Source: Kytococcus schroeteri (GTDB taxonomy: Bacteria; Actinomycetota; Actinomycetes; Actinomycetales; Dermatophilaceae). From it: a stretch of DNA of 58,253 nucleotides. The notes beneath the pieces are model-generated. The model was given only the letters and a program-made list of their open reading frames with translations. It made no database searches and was not told where the DNA came from. Made by a program: the position numbers and the translations under genes. Below, one piece after another: positions 36,187-47,843 of the stretch. The stretch lies in contig NZ_PKIZ01000002.1 in NCBI RefSeq assembly GCF_002847825.1, positions 1 to 58,253 on the forward strand, in the 5' to 3' direction. Within the stretch, counting starts at the first letter, position 1. Each line of letters opens with the position of its first letter.

Positions 36187-36882
36187 GTGCGTCTCGTCAT
36201 CGCCCGCTGCCAGGTCGACTACACCGGAGCCCTCACGGCCCACCTCCCGCTGGCCACCCGCCTGCTGGTGGTGAAGGCCGACGGCTCGGTGCTCGTGCAC
36301 TCCGACGGCGGCTCCTACAAGCCGCTCAACTGGATGACCCCGCCGTGCACGCTCGTGGAGACCGAGCCCTCCGAGGAGCTCGCCGAGGAGGGTGTGGAGC
36401 GCGTCTGGACCGTGCGCCACCGCAAGAGCGGCGACCAGCTGGTCATCCACCTCCACGAGGTGCTCGAGGACGTCAGCCACGAGCTCGGCGTGGACCCCGG
36501 GCTGGTCAAGGACGGCGTGGAGGCCCAGCTGCAGGAGCTGCTCGCCGAGCACGTCACCACCCTGGGCGAGGGCTGGAGCCTGGTGCGCCGCGAGTGGATG
36601 ACCCCCATCGGCCCGGTGGACCTGCTGTGCAAGGACTCCCACGGGCGCACGGTGGCCGTGGAGATCAAGCGCCGCGGCGGCATCGACGGCGTGGAGCAGC
36701 TCACCCGCTATCTCGAGCTGCTCAACCGCGACCCCCATCTGGCCCCGGTCGAGGGCGTGTTCGCCGCCCAGGTGATCCGCCCCCAGGCCCGCACCCTGGC
36801 CGAGGACCGCGGCATCCGCTGCGTGACCCTGGACTACGACGCCCTGCGCGGGTTGGACGACGCCGAGGGCCGCCTGTTCTGA
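36187..36882 (+). CDS. nucS: Mismatch-specific endonuclease NucS (EndoMS)
   Basis: A 231-residue product. NucS cleaves both strands at G-T, G-G and T-T mismatches and gives actinobacteria without MutS/MutL their mismatch repair. The start at 36187 gives [20 protein letters not shown], the usual N terminus. The DNA-binding N-terminal beta domain (WMTPPC) precedes the PD-(D/E)xK core with GPVDLLCKD (Asp145), VAVEIKRR (Glu159, Lys161) and [12 protein letters not shown]. The protein ends in EGRLF, the sliding-clamp contact known in this family. Monocistronic with a predicted leaderless mRNA. Confidence 0.95.
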   Translation: MRLVIARCQVDYTGALTAHLPLATRLLVVKADGSVLVHSDGGSYKPLNWMTPPCTLVETEPSEELAEEGVERVWTVRHRKSGDQLVIHLHEVLEDVSHELGVDPGLVKDGVEAQLQELLAEHVTTLGEGWSLVRREWMTPIGPVDLLCKDSHGRTVAVEIKRRGGIDGVEQLTRYLELLNRDPHLAPVEGVFAAQVIRPQARTLAEDRGIRCVTLDYDALRGLDDAEGRLF

Positions 36883-36916
36883 GCGCCCCGCGCCGCCGAC
36901 CACCCCCGGCGGGTGA

Positions 36917-36922
36917 CAGGCT
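36917..36922 (+). promoter_or_regulatory. -10-like CAGGCT of a predicted leaderless transcript
   Basis: CAGGCT is followed by 6 bases and the ATG at 36929. No RBS is present. Confidence 0.4.
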
Positions 36923-36928
36923 GGCCCC

Positions 36929-37561
36929 ATGGTCAACCTCACGCGCATCTACACCCGCACCGGCGACGACGGCACGACCGGACTGGGCGACTTCGGCCGC
37001 ACCTCCAAGGACGACCCGCGGCTGGTGGCCTACGCCGACACCGACGAGGCGAACGCGGCCCTGGGCATCGCGATGCTGCACACCGCCGAGCACCCCGAGG
37101 TGGCCGCCGTGCTGCGCCGGGTCCAGAACGAGCTCTTCGACGTGGGGGCCGACCTCTCCCTGCCGCTGCGGGCCCGCTACGAGTACGAGCCGCTGCGCGT
37201 GACCCAGGAGTGGGTCGACGACCTCGAGGCCGACTGCGACCGCTTCAACGAGGGCCTGCCCGCGCTGCGGAGCTTCATCCTGCCCGGCGGCGGTCCGCTG
37301 GCGGCGCACCTGCACGTGGCACGCACCGTGGTGCGCCGTGCCGAGCGGGCGGCGTGGACGGCGGTGGCGATGCACGGTGACGTGCCCGCCGCCGAGGGGG
37401 CACCCAAGGGCACGGGGGGCGTGTCGCGGCTGCCCGGCCAGTACCTCAACCGGCTCTCGGACCTGCTGTTCATCCTGGCGCGCAGCGCCGCGGGCCCCGA
37501 GGGCGACGTGCTCTGGCAGCCCGGTGGGGGCCGCTCTCAGAGGTCCGTCGAGAAGGAGTGA
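36929..37561 (+). CDS. Cob(I)yrinic acid a,c-diamide adenosyltransferase, PduO type
   Basis: A 210-residue product that transfers the 5'-deoxyadenosyl group from ATP to cob(I)alamin. Signature residues are IYTRTGDDGTTGLGDFGR (ATP loop, residues 7-24), VQNELFDVGADL, FILPGGGPLAAHLHVARTVV and VRRAERAAW, with YLNRLSDLLFILAR near the end. An insert (AAEGAPKGTGGVS) interrupts the last helices. It supplies adenosylcobalamin, for example for methylmalonyl-CoA mutase; no such gene is in this window. The last 25 bases overlap the 3' end of the convergent DUF2550 gene. Confidence 0.92.
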   Translation: MVNLTRIYTRTGDDGTTGLGDFGRTSKDDPRLVAYADTDEANAALGIAMLHTAEHPEVAAVLRRVQNELFDVGADLSLPLRARYEYEPLRVTQEWVDDLEADCDRFNEGLPALRSFILPGGGPLAAHLHVARTVVRRAERAAWTAVAMHGDVPAAEGAPKGTGGVSRLPGQYLNRLSDLLFILARSAAGPEGDVLWQPGGGRSQRSVEKE

Positions 37562-37983
37562 CCCGGGGGCAGGGTCTCCTGCCAGGCGCGCAGCGCGCGG
37601 CCCGCTCCCGGTGAGAGCACGACGTCGATGCCCTCCCCCGACGGGACCCGGGGCCCGCGCGGGGCGGCCTCACCGGTCAGCCGCACCCACCGCGAACCGG
37701 CCACGGGAGTCTGCTCGTCGAGCCACTGGATCTCCACCGTGGTGCGGCGCAGCGCCGCGAAGGGGCGCGTACCGGCACCCCACAGGGAGTGGAACTCGAC
37801 GGCCCGCGGGCCCAGACGCACGATGGCCGGGCGGGTGGTCCCGGCGGCGCGCACGCGGCACAGGGCGGTGTACTGCCCCCCGCTGATGCGGATGCGGCGC
37901 CACCAGCTGAAGAGCAGCCAGAGCAGCGCCGCCAGGACGACGGCGAGGACGACGGCCTCGGCCGTGCGGAGGGTGGACCCCAC
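37537..37983 (-). CDS. DUF2550 membrane-anchored protein
   Basis: A 148-residue product with one N-terminal transmembrane helix (about residues 8-28) followed by WWRRIRISGGQY and a beta-rich cytoplasmic domain. The family DUF2550 is found next to atpC across Actinomycetota, as here, 7 bases after the atpC stop. Function unknown. Its 3' end overlaps the adenosyltransferase gene tail-to-tail by 25 bases. Confidence 0.85.
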   Translation of the reverse strand: MGSTLRTAEAVVLAVVLAALLWLLFSWWRRIRISGGQYTALCRVRAAGTTRPAIVRLGPRAVEFHSLWGAGTRPFAALRRTTVEIQWLDEQTPVAGSRWVRLTGEAAPRGPRVPSGEGIDVVLSPGAGRALRAWQETLPPGHSFSTDL

Positions 37984-37990
37984 CGGCGGG

Positions 37991-38260
37991 TCAGGCGGTC
38001 AGGGAGCTCGCGTCGACCTTCTCGGCCACCACGGTGACCCGGTCGCCGTCCACGGAGAGGAAGCCGGTGTCGATGGTGACCTCCTCCTTGCCCGAGGTGG
38101 TGTGGATGCCCACCGCACCGGACACCAGCGCGCCCAGCAGCGGGGTGTGGCCCGGCATGATGCCGAGCTCGCCCTCGGTCGTGCGCGCGGTCACCATGGT
38201 GGCCTCGCCACTCCACACCTGGCGGTCGGCGGCAACGAGGTCAACGGTCAGGTGGCTCAC
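37991..38260 (-). CDS. atpC: ATP synthase F1 subunit epsilon
   Basis: An 89-residue product. The beta-sandwich domain shows LTVDLVAADRQVWSGEATMV, TEGELGIMPGHTPLLGAL and GFLSVDGDRVTVVAE. It stops at about residue 89, so the C-terminal two-helix domain that inhibits ATP hydrolysis in longer epsilon subunits is missing, as in several actinobacteria. The GTG start at 38260 has AGGAGA 7 bases upstream. Unusually it is cut off from atpD by the uracil permease and the oxygenase genes (2.3 kb, with one gene on the other strand). It must be transcribed from its own promoter or with the permease gene. Confidence 0.95.
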   Translation of the reverse strand: MSHLTVDLVAADRQVWSGEATMVTARTTEGELGIMPGHTPLLGALVSGAVGIHTTSGKEEVTIDTGFLSVDGDRVTVVAEKVDASSLTA

Positions 38261-38297
38261 CGGGTTCTCCTGGAAGGTCGGGGGTGTGAGGTGGCCC

Positions 38298-38303
38298 ATC
38301 GTA
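38298..38303 (-). promoter_or_regulatory. Candidate -10 TACGAT for atpC
   Basis: TACGAT on the minus strand lies 37 bases before the atpC start, in the 68-base gap after the permease gene. No good -35 is visible. It would give atpC independent expression. Confidence 0.4.
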
Positions 38304-38328
38304 CGCGGAACCACAGCGTGCTCCGGCC

Positions 38329-39666
38329 TCAGGGCGAGGGCGTGCCGCGGCCCGTGTCGGCGGCGCCCGTGGGGTGCCCCATCGGCAGCAGCGGGTCGGT
38401 CATGGCACCGGTCAGGGAGTTCACCCACCGCATGAGGTGGAAGACCACCAGCGCGGCGGCCGTGCCCAGCGCGATGCCGGCGAAGGTCACCTGCCCGAAG
38501 CGCCACGTGAAGTCCGCGATGCCGATCACCAGCGCGGCCCCGGCGGTGGTGAGGTTGATCGGGTGGGAGAAGTCCACCCGGTTCTCCATCCAGATGCGCA
38601 CCCCGAGCACGCCGATCATGCCGTAGAGCACCGTGGACACCCCGCCCAGCACGCCCGCCGGCACGGTGGCGATGAGGGCGCCCACCTTGGGCGAGAGGCT
38701 CAGCAGCACCGCGGCCAGGCCGGCTACCAGGTAGGCCGCCGTGGAGTACACGCGCGTGGCGGCCATGACGCCGATGTTCTCGGCGTAGGTGGTGGTGCCC
38801 GACCCGCCGCCGGAACCGGCCAGGGTGGTGGCCAGCCCGTCGGCCACCAGCGCCCGGCCCATGAGCGGGTCCAGGTCCTGGTCGGTCATCGCGGCCACGG
38901 ACTTCACGTGGCCCACGTTCTCGGCCACGAGCACCAGCACCACCGGCACGAAGAGCGCCAGCACCGAGGGGTGGAAGGTCGGGCTGGTGAACCCCGGCAG
39001 GCCGAACCACGCCGCGTCGTGGGCCGGCTGCAGGTCCACCTCGCCGCGCACCAGGGCCACCACGTAGCCGACGGCCACGCCCAGCAGGATCGCCAGGCGC
39101 CCCAGCAGCCCGCGCAGGGCCACCGTGGCCAGCACCACGGCCAGCAGCGTGACCAGGGCGGTCACCGGGGAGGTCATGAAGTTCGCCTTGGCCGCCGGCG
39201 CCAGGTTGAGGCCGATGAGCGCCACGATGGCACCGGTCACCAGCGGCGGCATGAGCCGCCCGATCCACGCGTGACCGGCCACCTGCACCACGAGGCCCAC
39301 GACCACCATCGCCAGACCGGTGAGCACCACGCCGCCGAGCGCCCCGGCGTGCCCGTGCGCGGCGGTGGCGGCCCCCAGCGGCGCGATGAAGGCGAAGGAC
39401 GAGCCGAGGTAGCTCGGGATGCGCCCGCCGGTGAGCACCAGGAAGAGCAGCGTGCCCACGCCGGAGAAGAAGAGCGTGGTGGAGGGCGGGAACCCGGTGA
39501 GCAGCGGCACGAGGAAGGTGGCACCGAACATGGCCACCACGTGCTGGGCCCCCACGCCGACGGTCCGCGGCCAGCTGAGGCGCTCCCGGGGACGCACCAC
39601 GCCGTCGGGGGCGATGGTGCGTCCGTCGCCGTGGAGGGCCCAGAAGCCGGTGCCAGCTGCGGTCAT
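38329..39666 (-). CDS. Uracil/xanthine permease (NCS2 family)
   Basis: A 445-residue membrane protein with about 12-14 hydrophobic segments. Family signatures are AQHVVAMFGATFLVPLLTG at the N terminus, GGGSGTTTYAENIGVMAATR (the NCS2 substrate motif with Glu) and LLSLSPKVGALIATVPAGVLGG. The motif after NVGH (VAENVGHVKSVA) also fits uracil permease UraA. The start at 39666 has AAGGAG 6 bases upstream. Substrate uracil is favoured, xanthine possible. The next gene downstream is atpC, 68 bases away. It interrupts the usual atpD-atpC order. Confidence 0.9.
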   Translation of the reverse strand: MTAAGTGFWALHGDGRTIAPDGVVRPRERLSWPRTVGVGAQHVVAMFGATFLVPLLTGFPPSTTLFFSGVGTLLFLVLTGGRIPSYLGSSFAFIAPLGAATAAHGHAGALGGVVLTGLAMVVVGLVVQVAGHAWIGRLMPPLVTGAIVALIGLNLAPAAKANFMTSPVTALVTLLAVVLATVALRGLLGRLAILLGVAVGYVVALVRGEVDLQPAHDAAWFGLPGFTSPTFHPSVLALFVPVVLVLVAENVGHVKSVAAMTDQDLDPLMGRALVADGLATTLAGSGGGSGTTTYAENIGVMAATRVYSTAAYLVAGLAAVLLSLSPKVGALIATVPAGVLGGVSTVLYGMIGVLGVRIWMENRVDFSHPINLTTAGAALVIGIADFTWRFGQVTFAGIALGTAAALVVFHLMRWVNSLTGAMTDPLLPMGHPTGAADTGRGTPSP

Positions 39667-39714
39667 GCGTGCTCCTTCGCGCGGGGCCGCGCGTGTCGCG
39701 TGTGTGGGCGGTGT

Positions 39715-39720
39715 CACGAT
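39715..39720 (+). promoter_or_regulatory. -10-like CACGAT of a predicted leaderless transcript
   Basis: CACGAT is followed by 7 bases and the ATG at 39728. The same hexamer and spacing logic is seen at 12170. Confidence 0.4.
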
Positions 39721-39727
39721 AGGCCCC

Positions 39728-40435
39728 ATGACGACGAGCCAGCACACCGACGACTCCGTGGGGCGCGACTTCATCGAGGTCTACCCCGACGCCCTCTCCC
39801 CCGAGCTCTGCGACCGCATCATCGAGGCGTTCGAGGAGAGCAAGGCCCAGGGCCCCGGCCGCACCGGCGGCGGCGTGGACCCCACCATGAAGAGGTCCGT
39901 GGACGTCTTCATCTCGGACAAGCCGGAGTGGCGCGAGATCGAGGCCGAGCTCGTGGCCGCCGCCAGCCGCTGCCTCGTGGAGTACGTGCGCACCTACCCG
40001 CACACCCTCCTGGCGCCGATGATGTTCCAGCGCACCACCCCGGACGGCACCACCACGCGCATCACCCCCGAGGAGGTGCGCGCCATGAGCGACCGCGACG
40101 TCATCCAGATGGCCGGCACGGCGCTGCGCCCCGGCGGCATCAACGTGCAGCGCTACACCGCCGACGAGGGCGGCTACCCCTACTGGCACTGCGAGACCAT
40201 GCCCACCGACTCCACGCACGAGGCGCTGCACCGCCACTGCCTGTGGACCGTCTACCTCAACGACACCTTCGACGAGGGCGGCACGGAGTTCCTCTACCAG
40301 GGCCACCTCGTGGAGCCCCGCAAGGGCGCTCTGCTCATCGCGCCCGCCGCGTTCACCCACACCCACCGCGGCAACATGCCCAAGGGCGGCGACAAGTACA
40401 TCGCCACCAGCTGGTTCCTCTTCCACCGCAAGTGA
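39728..40435 (+). CDS. 2-oxoglutarate/Fe(II)-dependent oxygenase, prolyl-hydroxylase-like
   Basis: A 235-residue product of the double-stranded beta-helix fold. The iron site appears as His154-Cys-Glu156 (YWHCET, an HxE variant of HxD) and a distal His at THTHRGN (His211 or His213). The following KGGDKYIATSWFLF likely supplies the basic residue for 2-oxoglutarate. WTVYLNDTFDEGGTEFLYQ is the strand typical of the 2OG-FeII_Oxy_3 group. The substrate is unknown. No signal peptide. It is the plus-strand gene in the block that separates atpC from atpD. A terminator follows. Confidence 0.8.
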   Translation: MTTSQHTDDSVGRDFIEVYPDALSPELCDRIIEAFEESKAQGPGRTGGGVDPTMKRSVDVFISDKPEWREIEAELVAAASRCLVEYVRTYPHTLLAPMMFQRTTPDGTTTRITPEEVRAMSDRDVIQMAGTALRPGGINVQRYTADEGGYPYWHCETMPTDSTHEALHRHCLWTVYLNDTFDEGGTEFLYQGHLVEPRKGALLIAPAAFTHTHRGNMPKGGDKYIATSWFLFHRK

Positions 40436-40483
40436 GCCACCGGGCCGGGCCCGTCCCCCGCGGGCCCGCCCCTCCCCCACGAG

Positions 40484-40514
40484 GAAGGCCCCCACCGGAT
40501 CGGTGGGGGCCTTC
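40484..40514. terminator. Bidirectional terminator between the oxygenase and atpD
   Basis: GAAGGCCCCCACCG pairs with its complement around GAT. It lies between the convergent oxygenase stop (40435) and atpD stop (40533), and so ends the ATP synthase operon before atpC. Confidence 0.85.
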
Positions 40515-40532
40515 GCCGTCAGCGGGTGCTGG

Positions 40533-42957
<2,425 letters not shown>

Positions 42958-43075
42958 GTCGTTCCGCCTTCCGGTGGTGGTCAGTGCACGTTCTGGTGTC
43001 CCGCCGTGGCGGGGTGGCCGTCCGGCGGCCGGTCCCGGTCTCCCGGGGCGCCCCGGTGAGGGACGCGGCTGGTGG

Positions 43076-43103
43076 GCCGGGGAGGGCGTGCGCCCTCCCC
43101 GGC
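43076..43103 (-). other. Hairpin just downstream of atpA
   Basis: GCCGGGGAGGGC pairs with GCCCTCCCCGGC around a 4-base loop. It begins 6 bases after the atpA stop, inside the ATP synthase operon and without a T-tract. It may stabilise the atpA mRNA end, mark a processing site or lower transcription into atpG. Confidence 0.6.
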
Positions 43104-43109
43104 ACCCAC

Positions 43110-44759
43110 TCAGCGCTTGGTCTTGACGATCCGCTCCTGGGTGACGTCGCCGTCCTCCAGCTCGGGGGTGTTCTCCTCGAGCTCGTCAGAACCGGGCTGG
43201 ATGCCCGTGCTCGCCGAACCCTGGAACTGGCGCTTGAACTCGGCGATGGAGCTCTCGAGCTCGGCCTCGCCCTCGTCGGAGAGCTTGCCGCTCTCGACGA
43301 TGGAGGAGAACAGCCCGGAGTGCTCGCGGCGCAGGAAGTCGAGGTACTCGGCCTCGAAGCGACGCACGTCCTCCACCTCGATGTCGTCCAGGTGGCCGTT
43401 GGTGCCGGCCCAGACGACCGCCACCTGCTCCTCGACGTTCATCGGCGAGGACTGCGGCTGCTTGAGCAGCTCCACCATGCGCGAACCACGGGCCAGCTGG
43501 GCCTTGGAGGCCGCGTCGAGGTCCGAGGCGAACATGGCGAAGGCCTCCATCTCACGGAACTGCGCGAGGTCGGTGCGCAGTCGACCGGAGACCGACTTCA
43601 TGGCCTTGATCTGGGCCGCACCACCGACTCGGGACACCGACACACCCACGTTGATGGCGGGGCGGACACCCGAGTTGAAGAGGTCGGACTCCAGGAAGAT
43701 CTGGCCGTCGGTGATGGAGATGACGTTGGTGGGGATGTAGGCCGAGATGTCGCCGGCCTTCGTCTCGATGATCGGCAGACCGGTCATCGAGCCCGCACCC
43801 ATGTCGTCGCTCAGCTTGGCGCAGCGCTCCAGCAGGCGGCTGTGCAGGTAGAACACGTCACCCGGGTAGGCCTCGCGGCCCGGCGGGCGGCGCAGCAGCA
43901 GCGACACGGCGCGGTAGGCCTCGGCCTGCTTGCTCAGGTCGTCGAACACGATGAGCACGTGCTTGCCGTCGTACATCCAGTGCTGGCCGATGGCCGAGCC
44001 GGTGTACGGGGCCAGGTACTTGAAGCCGGCCGCGTCGGACGCCGGGGCGGCGACGATGGTCGTGTACTCCAGGGCGCCGTTCTCCTCGAGGGTGCGACGC
44101 ACCTCCGCGATGGTGGAGCCCTTCTGGCCGATCGCCACGTAGATGCAGCGCACCTGCTGGTTGACGTCGCCGGACTCCCAGTTGCGGCGCTGGTTCAGGA
44201 TGGTGTCCACCGCGACCGTGGTCTTGCCGGTCTGGCGGTCACCGATGATCAGCTGACGCTGGCCACGGCCGATCGGCACCATCGAGTCCACGGCCTTGAT
44301 GCCGGTCTGCATGGGCTCGTGCACGGACTTGCGCTGCACCACGGTGGGCGCCTGCAGCTCGAGGGCGCGACGGCCCTCGGACTGGATCTCGCCCAGGCCG
44401 TCGATCGGCTCGCCCAGCGGGTTCACCACGCGGCCGAGGAAGGCGTCGCCCACCGGGACCGAGAGGACCTCGCCGGTGCGGTGCACCTCCATGCCCTCCT
44501 CGATGCCGGCGAAGTCGCCCAGGACGACCACACCGATCTCGTGCACGTCGAGGTTCAGCGCCAGGCCCAGCGTGCCGTCGGCGAACTTCAGCAGCTCGTT
44601 GGTCATCGCCGAGGGCAGGCCCTCCACGTGCGCGATGCCGTCACCGGCATCGACCACGCGGCCCACCTCCTGGCTGGCGGCAGCCTGGGGCTCGTACGAC
44701 TGGACGAACGAGTCCAGCGCGTCCCGGATCTCCTCGGGACGGATCGACAGCTCCGTCAT
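43110..44759 (-). CDS. atpA: ATP synthase F1 subunit alpha
   Basis: A 549-residue regulatory nucleotide-binding subunit. The P-loop GDRQTGKTT has Lys179. [14 protein letters not shown] start, [18 protein letters not shown] and QYSxx-like [14 protein letters not shown] are present. The C terminus has a 30-residue actinobacterial extension ([20 protein letters not shown]) that in mycobacteria suppresses ATP hydrolysis; here it is acidic. A hairpin follows. Confidence 0.97.
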   Translation of the reverse strand: MTELSIRPEEIRDALDSFVQSYEPQAAASQEVGRVVDAGDGIAHVEGLPSAMTNELLKFADGTLGLALNLDVHEIGVVVLGDFAGIEEGMEVHRTGEVLSVPVGDAFLGRVVNPLGEPIDGLGEIQSEGRRALELQAPTVVQRKSVHEPMQTGIKAVDSMVPIGRGQRQLIIGDRQTGKTTVAVDTILNQRRNWESGDVNQQVRCIYVAIGQKGSTIAEVRRTLEENGALEYTTIVAAPASDAAGFKYLAPYTGSAIGQHWMYDGKHVLIVFDDLSKQAEAYRAVSLLLRRPPGREAYPGDVFYLHSRLLERCAKLSDDMGAGSMTGLPIIETKAGDISAYIPTNVISITDGQIFLESDLFNSGVRPAINVGVSVSRVGGAAQIKAMKSVSGRLRTDLAQFREMEAFAMFASDLDAASKAQLARGSRMVELLKQPQSSPMNVEEQVAVVWAGTNGHLDDIEVEDVRRFEAEYLDFLRREHSGLFSSIVESGKLSDEGEAELESSIAEFKRQFQGSASTGIQPGSDELEENTPELEDGDVTQERIVKTKR

Positions 44760-44838
44760 GATCTCTCCTTGGTGGGCCGCTCGTGGGCCCGGGTCAGTGT
44801 CTCGGCCGGTGTTTGGGGGGTTCGGGAACCGCGGGCGC

Positions 44839-45654
44839 TCAGACGCGCCCGACCATCCCGTCGCGGGCCTCGGCCAGTCGGCGCGAGACGGTGCCGTCGA
44901 TCACGTCGTCGGCCACCTCGACGCGGACGCCACCGACGACGTCCGGGTCGATGACGGTGTTCAGCGTGATCTCGCGGCCGTACTGCGTGGCCAGCGCGGA
45001 GCGCAGGCGCTCCTGCTGGTCGGTGGTCAGCGGGACGGCCGTGTGGGCCACCGCGATGAGTCGCGCGGCGCGGGCCGCCGCGATCTCCCGGTAGGCGCGC
45101 AGCGCCAGGTCGAAGCGCAGGGACTTGGCCCCCGCCACGGACTGCTCCACCAGGCGCAGCGTCTCCGGGGCCACCTTGCCGCCCAGCAGGCGCTGGACGA
45201 GCTCGCGCTTGGCCCCGCGGCCGACGCGGCGGTCGGTGAGGGCGGCGCGCAACTGGGTGTCCCCGGTGAACGTCTCCTGCACGGAGAACAGCTCGTCGGC
45301 GACCCGCTGGGCGGAACCGGTCCGCTCGGCGGAGCCCAGGACGGACTCGACACCCAGGCGGATGACGGCCTCCCCGAGGTCGCCCTCGGAGCGCCAGCGC
45401 TGTCCCGCGGCGGCCACCAGCACCCGGCGGGCGGGCTCGGTCGCCGAGGCGAACACCTTCTCCGCCAGCCGCGCCCGGTCCTCACCCGCGCGGGTGGGGT
45501 CGGTCAGCGCGCGGCGCAGCTGCCCGCTGTCGCCCAGCACCTCGGCGGCGCCGAAGAGCTGGTCGGCCAGGTCCATGCCCTGCGCCCCGCCACCGAGCTG
45601 CTGCTCGAGGGCGTCGCGCGAGGCGGCGTAGGCGCCGATGGAGGTGCCCTGCAT
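44839..45654 (-). CDS. atpH: ATP synthase F1 subunit delta
   Basis: A 271-residue peripheral-stalk subunit. Actinobacterial delta subunits are longer than the 180 residues of other bacteria. The C-terminal half ([34 protein letters not shown]) is the conserved OSCP part. Its ATG overlaps the atpF stop as TGATG, which implies coupling. No b-delta gene fusion as in mycobacteria. Confidence 0.94.
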   Translation of the reverse strand: MQGTSIGAYAASRDALEQQLGGGAQGMDLADQLFGAAEVLGDSGQLRRALTDPTRAGEDRARLAEKVFASATEPARRVLVAAAGQRWRSEGDLGEAVIRLGVESVLGSAERTGSAQRVADELFSVQETFTGDTQLRAALTDRRVGRGAKRELVQRLLGGKVAPETLRLVEQSVAGAKSLRFDLALRAYREIAAARAARLIAVAHTAVPLTTDQQERLRSALATQYGREITLNTVIDPDVVGGVRVEVADDVIDGTVSRRLAEARDGMVGRV

Positions 45655-46229
45655 CAGCGGGCCTTCGTGGTGACGGTGGCCTTGCCGGACTCGAGCTCGG
45701 CCAGGAAGCGGTCCACGAGACCCTTCTGGCGGGCCTCGTCCTGCAGGGACTCACCGACGATGCGGCCGGCCAGGTCGGTCGACAGGCGGCCGACCTCACC
45801 GCGCAGCTGCACCTGGGCCTGCTGGCGCTCCGAAGCGATCTGCTTCTGGGCGGTCTCCAGGACCCGGGCGGCCTCCGCGTCGGCGAGCTGACGCTTCTCC
45901 GCACGGATGGCGTCGCCCTCCTCACGGGCCTTCTCACGGATGGCGTTGGCCTCCGCACGCGCCTCGGCGAGCTGCGACTCGTACTTCTGCTGGGCTGCCT
46001 TGGCCTCGGCCTCGGCCTGCTCGGCCCGGGCCATGCCGCCCTCGATGGCGTCACGGCGCTCGGCGTAGGCCTTCTCCATGGCCGGCACGAAGAACTTGCT
46101 GGCCACGAAGTAGACGATGCCGATGGCGATGAGACCGAAGATGAGCTCCGGCAGGTAGGGGATGAGCGCGTCCATGCCGGTACGGCCTGCGTGCTCCCCA
46201 CCCTCGGCCAGCACACTCAGGTTGTGCAC
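45654..46229 (-). CDS. atpF: ATP synthase F0 subunit b
   Basis: A 191-residue peripheral-stalk subunit. One transmembrane helix (LIFGLIAIGIVYFVASKFFV, about residues 29-48) is followed by a long charged coiled coil rich in Ala, Glu, Lys and Arg. The first 20 residues (MHNLSVLAEGGEHAG) are outside the conserved part. The stop overlaps the atpH start. Confidence 0.95.
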   Translation of the reverse strand: MHNLSVLAEGGEHAGRTGMDALIPYLPELIFGLIAIGIVYFVASKFFVPAMEKAYAERRDAIEGGMARAEQAEAEAKAAQQKYESQLAEARAEANAIREKAREEGDAIRAEKRQLADAEAARVLETAQKQIASERQQAQVQLRGEVGRLSTDLAGRIVGESLQDEARQKGLVDRFLAELESGKATVTTKAR

Positions 46230-46300
46230 GGTGTCTCCTTCAACGGATTCGACAGGGGGTGCGTGCCACCGGGGTGGTCACGCGTGATGACGCGGATCCG

Positions 46301-46513
46301 TCAGATGGGGAGGATGAAGGTCAGCACGAAGCCCAGGATGGCCAGCGCCTCGGCGATGGCCATACCAAGGATGGCGATCGGCTGCAGGAGCGAGCGGGAC
46401 TCGGGCTGACGCGCCACACCGTTGATGTAGGCGGCGAAGATCAGACCGACGGCGATGGCCGGGCCGATGGTGGCGAGACCGTAACCGACGAGGTTCAGCG
46501 AGCCTGCTTCCAT
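46301..46513 (-). CDS. atpE: ATP synthase F0 subunit c
   Basis: A 70-residue ring subunit with two hydrophobic helices. The polar loop is ARQPESR. The proton-carrying residue is Glu55 in [12 protein letters not shown]. The start at 46513 has AGAGGAA upstream and gives [12 protein letters not shown], the normal N terminus. It is flanked by atpB and atpF as usual. Confidence 0.96.
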   Translation of the reverse strand: MEAGSLNLVGYGLATIGPAIAVGLIFAAYINGVARQPESRSLLQPIAILGMAIAEALAILGFVLTFILPI

Positions 46514-46607
46514 GGTGTTCCTCTTTCCTTGTGTCCCACGCGGTCCTTCCACGTGGGGCGGGGTTCAGGGGGTGGTGCTCTTCAGTTGTACGACAGGAAG
46601 TTCAGGG

Positions 46608-46625
46608 GGCGGGGTGCTCCCCGCC
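46608..46625 (-). other. Hairpin between atpB and atpE
   Basis: GGCGGGG pairs with CCCCGCC around TGCT. A second, smaller stem (GACCGGC with GCCGGTC, 46628-46645) overlaps the atpB stop. Both sit in the 130-base gap before atpE, which is made in many copies, so mRNA stability or processing is a likely role. Confidence 0.45.
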
Positions 46626-46643
46626 GGGACCGGCGTCGGCCGG

Positions 46644-47429
46644 TCAGTGGTCCTCGGAGAGCGAGGCGCCGATGTAGCTGGCCGACAGCAGGGTGAAGAC
46701 GTAGGCCTGCAGGCACTGGATGAGGATCTCGAAGAAGGTCATCGCCAGACCCATGATCCACGAGCCGGCACCGGCGATGGCCAGCAGCGGACCGGAGTTC
46801 ACCAGGAACCAGCCACCCATGATGAACAGCACCAGGGCCATGTGGCCGGCGAGCATGTTGCCGAAGAGTCGCAGCGCGAGCGTCAGCGGCTGGGTGATGG
46901 TCTTGGAGACGAACTCCAGGAAGAAGACCACCGGCACGATGACCTTGGGCAGGCCCGACGGCACGAAGGTCTTGAGGTAGCCGCCGAAGCCGTGCTTGCG
47001 GATGCCCACGATGTGGTAGACGACGTAGACGATGAGCGTCAGCACCACCGGGAAGGCGATGGAGGCCATCGTCGGCATCTGCACCGGGGGCAGCACGCCC
47101 ATGAGGTTGTTGAGCAGGATGAAGACGAAGAGCGAGAAGAGCAGCGGCACGAACGGCTTGAACTTCTCACCGCCGATGAGGTCACGGGCGATGCCGTTGC
47201 GCACGAAGTCGTAGATGCCCTCCGTGACGAACATGCCCTTGGACGGCACGACGGCGGCACGCTTGGCCGCCCACATCATCCAGGCACACAGCGCGGCGGT
47301 CACGAGCATGACCACGAGCATCTGGCGGGTGAAGGCGTAACCGCCCACCTCGAACAGGGGGAGCCAGAAGTCGTTGGTGCTCGGCGAGTGGAAATCCACC
47401 TTTGCGAGCATGGCCGGTGCGTGGCTCAC
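46644..47429 (-). CDS. atpB: ATP synthase F0 subunit a
   Basis: A 261-residue membrane subunit with five to six helices. The essential arginine lies in TLALRLFGNMLAGHM. FVLLNNLMGVLPP-like (FILLNNLMGVLPPVQ) and the C-terminal YVFTLLSASYIGASL are typical. The GTG start at 47429 has GGAGGAG 7 bases upstream. It follows the atpI and atpZ genes. Confidence 0.96.
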   Translation of the reverse strand: MSHAPAMLAKVDFHSPSTNDFWLPLFEVGGYAFTRQMLVVMLVTAALCAWMMWAAKRAAVVPSKGMFVTEGIYDFVRNGIARDLIGGEKFKPFVPLLFSLFVFILLNNLMGVLPPVQMPTMASIAFPVVLTLIVYVVYHIVGIRKHGFGGYLKTFVPSGLPKVIVPVVFFLEFVSKTITQPLTLALRLFGNMLAGHMALVLFIMGGWFLVNSGPLLAIAGAGSWIMGLAMTFFEILIQCLQAYVFTLLSASYIGASLSEDH

Positions 47430-47579
47430 GTGCTACTCCTCCACGGGGTCTGGGGGTCCGACCCCGATCGCGTGCCGCGGGGCACGGGGTCAGTCGGCGT
47501 TCCTTCAGCCGCCACCCACCTGCATCCACGCCGGAAACCGGCGAACAAGGGCGGGTGGGCACAGCGGGACGTCGCCGTG

Positions 47580-47843
47580 TCAGGCGTCACTGTACCTGAG
47601 GATCAGCACGTACAAGGACAGCCCCACGCCGACCAGCGTGGCGACCGGGACCACCCAGCGCCACCCCGTCAGCTCGGCCAGCAACCACCCCAGCCCGGCG
47701 AACACGAGGATGCCGGTGAGCAGGGTGCCCAGCACCGCTGCACCGAGGTCGGCACCGCGCGCGCTGCCGCCGCGCCAGGCCTCCTTCTCCCACGGGTCGT
47801 CCGGCTCGTCGTCCCCCACCCAGGGGCCCTTGTAGTCAGCCAC
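47580..47843 (-). CDS. AtpZ/AtpI-like small membrane protein
   Basis: An 87-residue product. An acidic N terminus (GDDEPDDPWEKEAW) precedes two transmembrane helices (about residues 33-53 and 60-82) with a short loop TGWRW, the pattern of the AtpZ/AtpI family encoded ahead of ATP synthase operons. These help c-ring assembly or carry Mg2+/Ca2+. It overlaps the preceding AtpI-like gene by 8 bases. The gap to atpB (150 bases) is the largest in the cluster and may hold a promoter. Confidence 0.75.
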   Translation of the reverse strand: MADYKGPWVGDDEPDDPWEKEAWRGGSARGADLGAAVLGTLLTGILVFAGLGWLLAELTGWRWVVPVATLVGVGLSLYVLILRYSDA

